From Gonatopus flavifemur (lineage: Eukaryota > Arthropoda > Insecta > Hymenoptera > Dryinidae), in contig JAFFJZ010000001.1 in the NCBI GenBank assembly GCA_018340375.1, positions 43,454,001 to 43,518,000 on the forward strand: 64,000 nt of DNA, read 5' to 3'. Shown piece by piece: positions 35,132 to 46,236 of the stretch. Under the pieces are notes generated by a model. The model did no database searches. It was not told where the DNA came from and saw only the letters and a list, made by a program, of their open reading frames with translations. Numbering within the stretch: the stretch's first letter is position 1; every line of letters starts with the position of its first letter. Position numbers and translations under genes: made by a program.

Positions 35132-35235
35132 TTCTTCTCCCTTCTTCAATCGACGTAACAAAAGATCGCTGATGAACAGTTGCCCATACGCTGTCCTTTG
35201 TTACACATCGATTGAAGAAGGAAGAAGAATTTATA
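35132..35235. repeat. strong hairpin inside the tagct foldback
   Basis: Arms of about 37 bp: aaattcttct(c)cc, ttcttcaatcga, cgtaacaaaag on the left and their complement on the right with few mismatches. It may be a separate small palindromic insertion. Confidence 0.7.
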
Positions 35236-35366
35236 AAGACGGCACTGCGTAGCTGTAACGGTACAGGTTTTGTGGTTGATATTTGGATAGCAAAATAATT
35301 GAGCTGTTGAATTTTCGCTACAGCAGCTACATTTCTTGCTGCTACCACTGAGTGAGTGCTTACCTG

Positions 35367-35586
35367 CACGGAGAACAATAGATAGATACTAATGGATATA
35401 AGAAATAGTATACGGGTTAGTATATGAGGACAAGCATTGCTAGATCATACCCCTAGAATACTAGTCTTTAATAACTTCTCATTGCTCCTTATAATCTGCA
35501 TTATACTCCTTGAAACATGGATATCACGAACTAGGAAGAATTGGTATAATCCAGATGCTTGTCCTTAGTATCTATTTTTCTTCGTG
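35367..35586. mobile_element. CACGG-ended foldback MITE, TG duplication, nested
   Basis: 220 bp; ends cacggagaacaatagatag and atctatttttcttcgtg. Flanked by TG (35365-35366, 35587-35588). Inner arms ggacaagcattgctag and ccagatgcttgtcc pair. Removing it joins the two parts of the tagct element. Confidence 0.8.
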
Positions 35587-35776
35587 TGCGTGACAGCCAG
35601 AAAAAAGCTCCCGTAGCTAATTTCTAGCTATCCAAATAATAGGTAATTATTTTTTCCGTATGAATTATATTAATAGAACATAATTATCTCTACAAATTTA
35701 TACGAGGAAATAGAATAATTCTCTGTTACATATTGAAGGCATTTCAGAACAAACTCCCCACCTTTGACAGCTTCAC

Positions 35777-36025
35777 AGTTTTTTCTTTGCGTTCATTTCA
35801 GCGAAGAAAAATTTTGGTTGAAATAAATGCAAGAACATTTCTTGGTTGACTTAAATGAAATTCGGAGTGAAGAAAACTTGATCCACAAAAATTAACAATT
35901 TCATACATAAACACAAATAAAATTTGTTTATTCTAAACAAATCCCATTTCAGCCAACTCAAAAGTTGTTTCGCATTCATTCCCACCGACTGCGACTGCTT
36001 GTTCATCCCCAGCAATTTTCACACG
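35777..36025. mobile_element. foldback related to 13189-13403 (ggttgactgaaat theme)
   Basis: Shares tttgcgttcatttcag, aattttggttgaaat and ggttgacttaaatgaaatt with the 13189 element and folds back on itself (attttatttg ... caaatcccatttcagccaac). The ends are not precisely defined. Confidence 0.6.
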
Positions 36026-36567
36026 AAATATTACACTCGAATCCACTTGAAGAAAATTCTGTTCATCATACAGTTATTAGATTTCTTTATTCAAAGTAAT
36101 CACAAATGATTTTCTCTGTTCTATTGAATTATATCTGAATATTTTGGATGGGGAGATCTAGTAATTCAGGTTCTACGGGATCCCCTCAATGGTATATGCA
36201 ATATGAAAGGGAGGATCATAAAAATATTTTACAGAAGGCTGGATGTGAGATGCAGGATTTAGAAAGATAACGACGTTAATTCATGTTAGGTCTAATCTGA
36301 AAATAACAAGCACAAGTTTGCGTAGATGAGCTACCCTCATTCCAAAGGATTTAGTTATTCCGCTAAAACGCGCAGGATGATTTTTTGCGATCAGTATTGG
36401 CATGAAAATAGACACCGTTGCTGAAGTTGACAAATTAAAACCAGAAATTATGACACCGTCATTTGTGTGGCATTGGTTTGTGCTGAAAAATTTATATTCA
36501 CTTCGATAATCAAGGAGTGTTCTACTTGGATCTCATTCAATTTCGTTTCTCCCCAATCTATTGATTA
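36026..36567. other. AT-rich spacer without a recognisable gene
   Basis: Nothing recognised. Confidence 0.5.
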
Positions 36568-36685
36568 TCCCACATAGCACAGATGTCTCAGTAATATCTC
36601 CAGAATATTCTGCAACATTCTGGAGACATTGTAATATTGTCGGAATCTTGTAGAGATATAACTGAGACATTTGTGCTATGTGGGA
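36568..36685. mobile_element. 118-bp palindromic MITE, family tcccacatagcac, copy 2
   Basis: Same length as the copy at 3447-3564 and flanked by TA (36566-36567, 36686-36687). Ends tcccacatagcacagatg and catttgtgctatgtggga. The arms continue through tctcagtaatatctc. Confidence 0.9.
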
Positions 36686-36687
36686 TA

Positions 36688-37650
36688 TTGCTGAAATAAA
36701 AATATTATCAGTTACTCACATTTATGCAGAAGGGACGTATTCTCTGAACAACTGAGAGCAAGCGTTAATGAATATCGGCCTTTTCGGGTGTGAACTGGGG
36801 ACGTAGCTTGACATTCGATATTTCCTTATGGTGCCGATTGTGTTGGTTTTGTAAATCAATAGGAAAATCTTTCCGAATCTCACAGTACCGTAGTATTTGG
36901 AATGAAACGTTTGAAAATTATATTCCAATCACGCTTTTGGAATAGGAAGTCCTCGTTGGGAAGACAAAAGATAGATAATAAAGATAAAAATCAGTACTTG
37001 ACGCTAATCGATATTCGGCGTCATTGATTATATGAGCTGATGGTAGAATAATTTTCTACTGTTCGGTTGAGGCTCTCTTTCAAACCGCAATTGAAAATAT
37101 CCTTTGAATAAATGGAAAAAAACCGACAGTCCATGACGACCGCGAAAATGAAATTATAAGGACAAACCGTTCAATGAAATGGTCGAATAATTACTAAAAA
37201 CTCACAAATAATATCAATGCGGAACTAGGTCGTATACATCTTTGAATTTCTCTCCGTAAATTTGGTGTGAAATAAATAACGTGCACAAACAGAAATAATC
37301 ATATATGAATTCGTATAAAACATCCCATAACATGCAATTTTCACACGAATGTATGAGAATTCATGTGGAAAGATACCCTTCGACCCAGCGTACAATAAAA
37401 AAACGACAGTTCTTCAGTTGCATTCTAATCAAATTACATCTGTCAAGGAATAGCTAATATTTTCATGGAGCCACAATTGCCACACTGAAAAAAACGTCTA
37501 GTGCTTACGAAGACACGGTATAGTTGGGACAAGTATTCGAAAGAAACAATACACGGTGGTGCTGTGACAACGGTATCGTAGCTGTTAGAACAATCTGGTA
37601 TCCGTCCTACAACGACACGAATCCTTTCTCCATCTACATTTCATCATTCA
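36688..37650. other. AT-rich DNA without a recognisable gene
   Basis: Includes the short word shared with 1601-1618. Nothing else recognised. Confidence 0.5.
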
Positions 37651-37789
37651 CGTTAAGAAGTCCGACTGAATGTGGTTGCATCTCATTTGAAAATGTGACT
37701 GACATTCAGTCTTTTCCATTATGTCGGCATTTGTTTTTGGCGCTGACTTTCATTAAAACAGGGCTAGTTTTGGTTGCATCTTAAAACCA
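37651..37789 (+). repeat. dispersed repeat, copy A (partner at 57133-57275)
   Basis: About 139 bp shared with 57133-57275 at about 80-85% identity by eye. Common words: tccgactgaatgt, gttgcatct, cagtcttt, gcatttgttt, ggcgct and acagggctag. The copies are in the same orientation. It is not palindromic and no frame is conserved between the copies, so a decayed transposon piece is likelier than an exon. Confidence 0.75.
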
Positions 37790-39149
37790 GTCAATTTTCA
37801 GGATGAAAGTAAGTTTCACTTCTCATGTTACCGTGTTGTATTAGCTATGCTCTCGCTGCCACAACAATGCGTTGCGAATAGTATGAAGATTCGTGGTGAG
37901 AACAATCATTTCTTTTCCAGTGCATCAGTAGTTTGTATGATAACACAACGATTATTATTGTAAAAGGGTTCTTCTTCTACATGCACATAAGAATCCATCC
38001 GTCAGAGTGTGAATCGTTTAATATAAAATAACTGCGTCGATATATTTTCATTTTCATTTCCGTTAACGGAATATTTTTCACGAGGGCGAGGGATACAATG
38101 AAGCTCATAAAATATGTGCACATTAAAGTATGAATGACTGCCACTGTTTAGGAATATCATCGAATCCGCTGCGGGAGAAGGAAAATAGGAAGGCGATCGT
38201 TGGAAGAGCAAGAACATTGAAGGAAAAAAAACGGTATGATAGGAAATCACGTTATTCCAGTTTATGATCCTGATAATGCAAGATAATGACATGAATATCT
38301 ATAAAAATTTCCCATAAAAATATAATAATATTATCGAATCATATAAGATTAATTATTGACACATTCGTACGTTTTTGTTGACAGTTTTCTGACACTCAAT
38401 GATTATTCATTCTTTCTATTATTATACCGTTGAAAATTCTTATCTTGCAATTCATATGGATATGAAAAGTAAGTCATTCTCATCTTTCCACGCCAACTTC
38501 AAGGTAAATTTAGATATCGAAAAATGTTACTCAAGAAAGTTGTAGGGTTCATAGGGGGTCGATGAATGGTGAAGAACTGAAGATCCATGTGAAGGAATTG
38601 TTAACGTTATGTATAATTATATATAATTCATGTATGAATTGTACTGAATTGTGTATAAATTATACCTAATTTTGAAAATACCTCTATATGTGTGTGAGAC
38701 GATAATGGATGTTGAATCGAGACAACTCTTTTTGGTGCTCTTTGGCTTAAGAGAGCAGCATAAATTTATATAAAATATTGATAAGACCATAGCGGATGTT
38801 CGATAAGAAAGAATCGATTCGGTCAAGAATCCCTATCACTAGTGGTATAAGGTCGAATGGAATCCAATCGGTACTTCGCGTGTAAAAAAGCTTCCATGAA
38901 ATTCTTCACATAGAGGTTTTTGGTGTTACAGGAAAACGTTGCCGAATTGTTCTTGACAGGGAAGATTTCATACTCAGTGTCCCAAAATAAACTTCGATTC
39001 TCCCAGAGGATGATTTTTGTTCCAAAATCACGACGCTTTTTTCTCTGGTTCAACACTGCAGTGAAGGGCGATCTTGACAGAACCGATTCTTTTCTATACA
39101 ATTTGTATCGAATTTATAAAAATTTTTTTTGTGGAACTGAAATATTTGT
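37790..39149. other. AT-rich DNA without a recognisable gene
   Basis: Nothing recognised. Confidence 0.5.
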
Positions 39150-39269
39150 TGGTTTGCAACACAATTTGAGCTGAAGCAACTAATATTTTGTTGCGACAAC
39201 TAAATTTTTCATTCGATGACGTAATTTCACTAAATTTTTAGTCACGACAATTGGATAGTTTTTTCAGTG
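39150..39269. mobile_element. right half of a CACTG-ended foldback related to 10943-11157
   Basis: Shares aactaaatttttc, atttcactaaatttttagtc, acgaca and atagttttttcagtg with the 10943 element. The left end is missing or too degraded to see. Confidence 0.6.
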
Positions 39270-39961
39270 CACAGAGAAATTTTTTAAAGTGTTGATCGAA
39301 AGTTGATGTACAGGGTGTTCCAGAACAAATCTTCAGCCTTTCACAAGCGTATTCCTGAGAGAAAATTGAACAACCTTTCCAGTCAACACTTTTCGATCTA
39401 AATCTTAGTTTCAGAATTGACTTCAACCAATTAAGTCGATACGACATAAGTCTACTTTCCCATCATTGCAGTAGCCGTTGAACTTGCCACCTGAATGATG
39501 AACTCATTTTGTCTACAATCTAAGAACTAAGCTTCCAATCAACAAAATTTTGAATGGACAAGTTGTTCAATTTTTTCCTCAGGAATGAGCTGATGAAACG
39601 CTGGAAGTTTGTTCTGCGACATCCTGTATATTTTATGTTAGGTGTCTTGATTAGCTTTGAGTGATTCATTTACGGAAACATGTTTGTATTTCAAAAAGGA
39701 ACTGTGAGGGTTTATTTTCTTGTTCATCTATACTGTCAAGAATATTTGGAAGTTTTTTTCAATCACGTACATGAATCCAGGGTCATACAAATTCTACATT
39801 ACATTGAATGTATAAAAACGTAAGAAAACGATAGATTATTCAATAGTTTACGTTAAATTGAATGTAGAATGTGTATGAGACTGAATTCATGCACGTGCTT
39901 GAAAAAAACTTCTTGCAAAAACATTAAAATTGATGCAGAAATCTCTAACAGTGTATGTTTG
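39270..39961. other. AT-rich spacer without a recognisable gene
   Basis: Two patches at 39300-39345 and 39570-39625 look like distant inverted relatives (gggtgttccagaacaaa / tttgttctgcgacatcctg), bracketing about 300 bp. This may be another decayed palindromic element. Confidence 0.4.
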
Positions 39962-40224
39962 CAGGGAGAAAATGGTTTGTTATGCCTACTAAAATATTTT
40001 GTTAATCTATGCCCGACCAAAATTGGTTTGTTGGCATAACTGAAAATTTAGTGGGCCCAGCCAAAATTTGGCTGTGCTAAGCAAATGATCTTACCAAATC
40101 ACGTTTAATTTCCTGAACCAAAAGTGATTTGGTAGGATCTTTTTGGTTGAAGCCACCGAAATTTTAGTTATGCCAACAAAAAATGTTGGCTTGGCATATA
40201 TAAACCAAATTCACTGTCTCACTG
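39962..40224. mobile_element. foldback with ttggcataac/accaaa theme, TG duplication
   Basis: 263 bp; left end cagggagaaaatggtttg, right end aaaccaaattcactgtc, then tcactg. Flanked by TG (39960-39961, 40225-40226). Arms pair almost throughout: gttggcataact, cagccaaaattt and gatcttaccaaatcac are mirrored on the right. Confidence 0.75.
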
Positions 40225-40226
40225 TG

Positions 40227-41549
40227 GATTTATTCATTATAAGAGTAAAAAAAATATTCTTTGGAAGAACATAATAACCAACCGCAACTGCATCAATATT
40301 CATTCACTGTTTTGGATAAAAGTCACTTCTTCAAGAAGATGAAACTTCAGAATCGTTGAAATTAATACATCAAGCTGAATTGAGGTAATCTGAAAAGTAT
40401 AATAGGTTTTTGATGGTTCGGTGAGAAATAATTAATGTATGAAAAGTTTTCTGTATTCAACAAGTGAAATTCTTTCATATTTGCATGTTGTGGTGATTCT
40501 ATATTCCTTTTGATTCTTCATATAGTATCTTTGCAAATTGGAGTTATTCATATTTAATGAATAAAGTGATCGCAAAAATTGTCCCTCTTTTTGAGCATCA
40601 GGTTGTGAACTGAATTGTATGCCAAATGGTACATTATAATGGCATGAGCATACAATTGGTTTTGAAGATACATATAACGATGAATTCATCGATGTAGCTC
40701 AGCAGATGAAAGGTTTGGAATCAGTTTAATGATTATCTAATTTTGTTTAGAAAGTGTCATCCGTTCTCTGATTGACGGAATAGTCGATAAATGGAGAATC
40801 TTTTTCACGGAAGGAATGAACTTGAAAGTAGATTCAACTAGTTGCAAACCCTTCAGGTCAATGCAGAAAATTCACATGCCTCATAATCTCTTGACTCTTT
40901 AATGCTGTGGAATATGTTGCATGTTCTTTTTATATTTATCTGTGAATAATTTGGTTCTCATTGTCGACCCTTTTTTGCATATTAGCCAGTTATTTTCTCA
41001 TCAGATTTTTCACTCAAGGGGTCCAAACAACTGATGGAATTTCTGAATGATAGCCATTTAAATCCCGCGTTCCTTAACATTTTATTTTGAGGCTACAGCT
41101 TTGTTCTCTTTATACATTCATGAAGGAAATTTGTGTACTTCATACGGTAAGATTACTGAATTTTAAGTTTTGTATAGCAGAGCATCAATTGATGCATTCA
41201 CAGTCAAAATTAATAAGGATCTGTCAAGATTCTGTTATTGGTATTCATCAAATACGCTTCTTCTTAATTCATCGACAAACGCAAGTTATGGATCTAAGGT
41301 TTTCTCGTTTCATCAGTTCTTCGCAGGTTCATTCTCTTCATTCAATTATTATACAAAGAATCAGTATTCCGTATTCGAAACTTCTCAGATTATTGAGACT
41401 CATATTATCTTCCACTGTGAATTAGAACTTTCATGTTATCGAGGCTCGTTCAGTCGTTCATTCTGTCGCACTTTTATTGCTACTTCTTCGTTCATATTGA
41501 CATTTCCTGAATAGAGGAACTAACCCACCGCTTTAGAGGCACTCAAGTG
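40227..41549. other. AT-rich DNA without a recognisable gene
   Basis: Two overlapping frames (41087-41425, 41170-41514) are open for over 110 codons but resemble no protein I know and cannot both be real. Confidence 0.45.
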
Positions 41550-41800
41550 CACGGAAAAAGGAAAACAGCACTGGTTACTGTCCATAACAGCAATCAGTTG
41601 AAAAACAAATGAAAACACGCTTGGATGATAGAGGTTAGTGCGATCACAGTGATGTGTACTGCAGTGAAATTCGTCAATGCTGCTTGGACATTAACGGTTA
41701 CTGAGAGACGCAGTAATGAACGGCGTGAATTTGATTTTTCATTTTTTTTCAATGAATTACTGCGATTCACAGTAACCATTGCTGTTTCCTTTTTTCCGTG
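41550..41800. mobile_element. CACGG-ended foldback MITE, TG duplication
   Basis: 251 bp; ends cacggaaaaaggaaaacagc and gctgtttccttttttccgtg. Flanked by TG (41548-41549, 41801-41802). The arms continue through actggttactgt/acagtaaccatt. Confidence 0.88.
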
Positions 41801-41802
41801 TG

Positions 41803-42380
41803 GCAACAGAAGCGAGTCAAATTTTTCGCCGAATTTTTTCATAAATGATGGGTTTTATGGCAATTTTGAGTGAATAATGATAAAATCCATGGCTAGGATC
41901 AGACTCTGAATATGAGTATTAGTCTTTTACTGATTGTATGGCGAGTGTATGATGATTTCAAAAGTAATAACCTTCAATTGTCAACAATTTTTTTTAATTC
42001 CATTTTCCAATATCTGCAAACCTTGAAAAACCTCAAATTTGTATTCAGAGTTCGATCTTCGTTGTGTACTCAATTATTATCGATTCCAAATTTGAATTCA
42101 TCAAGTAAATTATGAAAAAACTTGGCGCAAAATTTTATCCGCTTCTCCCGATACTTGCATTTATTTGATCTTCAAAGAAGAAGAATTTCAAAAAGGGTCA
42201 TCACATTATTCAACACTACAAACATGGGGATGAATAGTGATATCTTATTCTAATCTATGAACAATTACCATTTCTTTGGGAAAAAAAATCAAATCTGCTC
42301 TAGAATCTTAATCGCTAATTATATAACAAGTTGGGTTGAACCGGGTTGGCAACTGTTTTTTCTATACTTTCAGTAGAGTA
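41803..42380. other. AT-rich spacer without a recognisable gene
   Basis: Nothing recognised. Confidence 0.5.
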
Positions 42381-42757
42381 CCCGAGAAAAAAATATTAGA
42401 TCTAATGAGACCCATGTAGATTCAAGATATCTCTAAAGATTCTAGATATCTAAAGATATCTCTTGAGATATATTTAGATCTTTTGAGATCTGAATTTTGG
42501 CCGGAGAATCGATGCAAATCTCTTGATATCTACTTACATCTCAAGATTTCAATGTTGGGAAAAATCAAAAAAGATATATCAAGGTCCAAAAAGATCTTTG
42601 GAGATCTCTTTGAATCTCCATAGAACTTTGGGGCCTCTTCCAAAATTGAACCCTATAGATCTAAATAGATATCAAGAGATTTGTAAAGATCTTCACTAAA
42701 ATTTAGGTCCCAGGAGATATACAGAGATCTCGTCAGATTCAATCTTTTTTCCTCGAG
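42381..42757. mobile_element. foldback with agatatct theme
   Basis: 377 bp; ends cccgagaaaaaaatattaga and tcaatcttttttcctcgag pair imperfectly. The interior is dominated by agatatct, agatctt and ctcaagatat words, themselves palindromic. The flanks TA and GA do not match. The next repeat begins directly at its right end. Confidence 0.7.
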
Positions 42758-42866
42758 GAGTGAATTCTCACTCCAAAAGTGTGGAATCTCACTCTTTAGG
42801 CAGCCAAAAGAGACCCGATATTTCCGTACGGGTGAAATTCTCACTCTTCCATATTTAGAGAGTAAC
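42758..42866 (-). repeat. actctctaaat repeat, copy A (partner at 55466-55592)
   Basis: On the minus strand it reads actctctaaatatgg, agagtgagaatttcac, ctcttttggctgcc and gagtgagattccacac, closely like 55466-55592. It abuts the agatatct foldback. Confidence 0.7.
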
Positions 42867-44575
42867 TGATCCGATCCAGTTACCAAACCTCAAGAGCCAG
42901 GAAAACAATTTTTGTTGTTGTTTCGTGCTGTTAATATCTCCTTTCTTCAGTTTCAATCATCAATTTCCAGAATATAATCTCTTGCAATGTGTTCCTTCCA
43001 CGTTATTGGAACAATACACGGACGAACTTCCTCATAGAATTCGCAAGAACTCGTAAAAAGTGGATGTGTGACATTGATAAATCTATAACTGATGTTGATT
43101 TGAACTCTCGAATGCAATCATATTGGACGCAGACTATAATGCAATTCAAATCGATTTCGGAATGATCAGTATGCTGTTTATTTTTTCCAAAAGAATGATA
43201 CGTTCATAGAATTTTCAACTTCAGATTGATTTCAATTTATCATTCTCCATTATAATAATAATAATAATATTTCTTCTCACATTGCACAAGGAATGCAAAA
43301 TTTTGAATCCGGAAAACTTTACTCCCTCTTTTAAACTTTTCAATAAACACTCATTATCGATGCAATCAATTTCAATGAAGTAATTCATGAATAAGACACA
43401 CTACATCGCGAAATAGCCGGATACCTGTCAATGAATAAGATTGCTATAATTTGAAATGAAATGGATCAATCGTTGAAACATATTCCACCGATGAAGATTC
43501 AGAAATTGAATGTGCATTTGAGTTAGGATACTAACTAATATGAAACGCAGTTATGGCGTGAAGATACAGATTCTATAAGAAATGTGGGTCAATGTTGAGA
43601 GTATCGATTTTATGCACTAGAGGTCCATGAATTACATGTGTATTAGTGAAGGGTAATATTTTACAGTATCGATGATTTTTATAGGAAAAAATCGTCGAGT
43701 GTCTATTGGATTTTATGAAATATCGATCGAAACTTGGGACAAACTGTGTAAAAAATATCGATCGATATTGTCAAATATCGCTGATCATTATAATACAGAG
43801 ACTTGAGTTGTTAATTACCTTGTAATTGCACCAGAATTGCTTATTCAAGTGAGAGGTTGACGCATAATTCAAATATCATTTTGCATTGAGAAGTATCCAA
43901 TGCAGTGAAAATGTGATCCACAAAAGAAGAAGTTCTATTAGAAACCACTCTTATTTACCGCATTCAAATGGCGTGAACTCAAAAGGTTGAGAAAAAGTTT
44001 CCAATTTCCCACATTCAGAATGAAATTGAAGCTGTACGCAGGGGGAGGAAATAATTTGCTAATATTTGGATAGCTACAAATTAGCTATGAGAGCCATTCC
44101 TCAACTATCATGAGTCTCTTTTATCTGCAACAGCGAAAAACGTACCAGCCGTGAGGAAAATTGAAGATGTTTCAATGAGAGACATTCTAAAATAACCTTA
44201 TTTAATTATCAATCAGTTGTCATATGATAGAACCGTGGGGAAGAAGGAAGATCATTACACGAATATTTCGATTCTTCATTATATAAGAAACAATGGTCAG
44301 AATCCACATCGTTTTGTATTTAATTTTCATGAACGTGAAATTAATGGACACGAAAGATAGATATTATATGAAACTGGTTAACGCTAGCAACTCAAATATA
44401 CTTTAATTAATGAGAGAAGTGGAATCATGGTACAATGATAAATATCAAAGACCGTCCGATAATGGAAGTATCAGGCAAAAAACAAAGAGCGGAACTCCTT
44501 TCTTCCCTTTTCATCCAACTGGATTTATTGAACGATATGAATTCCCCTTGCCCATAAAATCTTGTTTTCATGTAG
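42867..44575. other. AT-rich DNA with a microsatellite
   Basis: A (TAA)n run of about six units lies at 43251-43269. A small tagct-theme remnant lies near 44070-44105. No gene recognised. Confidence 0.5.
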
Positions 44576-44635
44576 CATTGATCGGGAGATAAAAAGAGCA
44601 GTGAAACACGAGCCAGACGAGGAAAAATCTTCACG

Positions 44636-44877
44636 ATGATGATCAAGTGCGACGAAGGAAAACGCGAGATGTTTTCGCGACGTGCTTGTAGTGAAAGTGG
44701 ACCTCATCCTGGGATGATGGTACAGGGCATCGGTACCGGTGGGACTCCAAATCATTTGTGGGGTAAGAGTCATCAAGGGAGGACATCAGCTCCTGTTGTT
44801 GGCCATACCAGGCCCACAACTTCTATCGTCCTCAGAACCAGGAGGAGTTGGCCGGTTGCTCCCATGCATTGTAGAAG
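44636..44877 (+). CDS. candidate first coding exon of an unidentified host gene
   Basis: Open frame from ATG at 44636 (MMIKCDEGKREMFSRRACSE), 80 codons and 2 bases, to a splice donor: the exon ends ..gtagaag and the intron would start GTATGTAAAT at 44878, an excellent match to the consensus. A possible acceptor lies at 44575 (cttgttttcatgtag), which would make 44576-44635 untranslated leader; that stretch has a TGA in this frame at 44579. The region is richer in G+C and CG than its surroundings, and the peptide (PHPGMMVQGIGTGGTPNHLW; RPTTSIVLRTRRSWPVAPMH) has an unbiased, protein-like composition rich in Gly, Pro, Arg and Thr. I do not recognise a family, signal peptide or membrane segment. 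No downstream exon of this gene is identifiable in the window. It could be a chance open frame; the donor and the composition are the arguments for it. Confidence 0.45.
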
Positions 44878-45538
44878 GTATGTAAATTTATATTTGAATT
44901 ACATTCGTTCTTATTCTTTTTCATCTTACTTTTAGTGTCAGTTTTGGGACAGCGATTAATCAATGGATACAGAAATTTCTATCCCTTCGAAACAGATCGT
45001 TCTCTTGAAATATGATTGAGGACACAAAGATTGCAGATTTCTATCAAACTTGACAGAATAAATCTTGATCCGCAAAATAATGAACAGAAAGATCAAATAC
45101 TGAACTCAACTGTTTCTTGAGCTTTGTTTTAGCGTGAGAAATTTTTTATTTGAAGAATTTTTCGGATCTATGATATACCATCACGAGATTTCCTCTCACG
45201 TTGATATCGATGAAGCAAAAGTTTTTGGACATAAAGAAGAGTGGCAGGATTCTGTGGATCGTAAATTCTTTAGCACATCTTACATTCTTATGAACTTTCA
45301 TTGTTCGCATAAAGTTATATGAAAATGATGAAAAATCGAGGTGTGCAGTTCTTTTAATCTTGTGAACAGTTTTTCATTCTTATAGTGTTATAAGTGTCCC
45401 AAATTCCACGTATTTCCGTTTAACATTTGCCGTAAATACATCTCTCAAAGACTTCGTATCAAATATTTTCACCTGAGAAATGATCTACGTTTAGAATTCC
45501 AATCTGGCGAATAATTGTCGATTCACACATCCATTGAA
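44878..45538. other. AT-rich DNA, possible intron start
   Basis: If the preceding exon is real this begins its intron. No coding region or repeat recognised. Confidence 0.4.
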
Positions 45539-45996
45539 CACGGAAAAAAAGCAATAGTTGCAGTAACTACTCGAATAATCGATTCTCGACCATCTACGTA
45601 ACCCTAGTAGAAATGCTCTAGTAATCGACGAGTTTCGTAACGCTCAACTAACCAAAAACTACTCGCTCACAAGTGCCTCGTAGGGTTCTGGCGAGGTACT
45701 TGCAAGTGTCTAGTATCTGGCTAGTTGAGCGTTACAAAACTGGTCAATAACTAGAGCATTTCTACTTGAGAAGTAGTCGCTGCAGCTACTAAGTAGTCAG
45801 GACAAGTAACGCGTCAGCTGCCTCAACTAACTCGATAGTTCCACAAGCTAACGTAAATACCTGAGTTATTTTGAGTTAGTTGAGGCAGCTAACGTGTTAC
45901 TTCTCCTGACTACTAAGTAGCTGCAGCAACTACTTGAGTATATGGTCGAAAATCCACGATTTAATTAGTCGCTGCAACTATTCCTTTTTTTCCGTG
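45539..45996. mobile_element. CACGG-ended foldback with tagttgcagc theme, AA duplication
   Basis: 458 bp as it stands, flanked by AA (45537-45538, 45997-45998). Ends cacggaaaaaaagcaatag and ctattcctttttttccgtg. Arms of about 140 bp pair almost completely: tctcgaccat, gctgcagctac, aagtagtcaggacaagtaac and agctgcctcaactaactc. The left arm is split by the MITE at 45602-45770. A second copy lies at 48826-49178. Confidence 0.88.
45602..45770. mobile_element. CCCTAGTAGAAATGCTC MITE nested in a foldback arm, AA duplication
   Basis: 169 bp with inverted repeats of over 50 bp (ccctagtagaaatgctctag; gttacaaaac ... ctagagcatttctacttgag). Flanked by AA (45600-45601, 45771-45772). The unsplit opposite arm of the host foldback reads catatactcaagtagttgc, where this arm reads catctacgtaa-[MITE]-aagtagtcgc, so the empty site had one AA. 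Confidence 0.9.
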
Positions 45997-45998
45997 AA

Positions 45999-46236
45999 TG
46001 AATTTGAATCATCTCCATCAATTTCGTTTGATTCGATTGTTGTTCAATAAGCCGAGTCAGTATTGGAATCATATAAATAGGCATTTCAAGTTCGATTTTC
46101 AAATCCTTCCTATCATTCATCATTCACACTGTGAGAAAATGATTGCAATTTTTTACAAAAAATTTTCCCATGAATTTTCAGCTTTATCTCACAGAGAATG
46201 CATTGAAAAAATCCATGTGAAAATGAATCATTCTGA
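45999..46236. other. AT-rich spacer without a recognisable gene
   Basis: Nothing recognised. Confidence 0.5.

Larger units (their letters stand above)
34994..35660. mobile_element. foldback with tagct theme, TG duplication, with nested elements
   Basis: 667 bp as it stands. The left end cacaaaaatgaaatagctg pairs loosely with the right end tagctatcc ... attttttccgta; TG flanks both sides (34992-34993, 35661-35662). The theme agctgtggcagctag/tagctatc matches 8314-8659. It includes a strong hairpin at 35132-35235 (cttcttcaatcgacgtaac and its complement) and a complete second foldback at 35367-35586. Confidence 0.65.

Noticed and set aside
41087..41514. Two overlapping 112-114-codon frames as a gene
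   Set aside because: Both are Ser/Ile/Phe-rich translations of AT-rich DNA in different frames, with no recognisable domain.
42381..42757. Regularly spaced agatatct words as a CRISPR-like or tandem array
   Set aside because: Spacing is irregular, words occur in both orientations, and the block lies inside a foldback in eukaryotic DNA.
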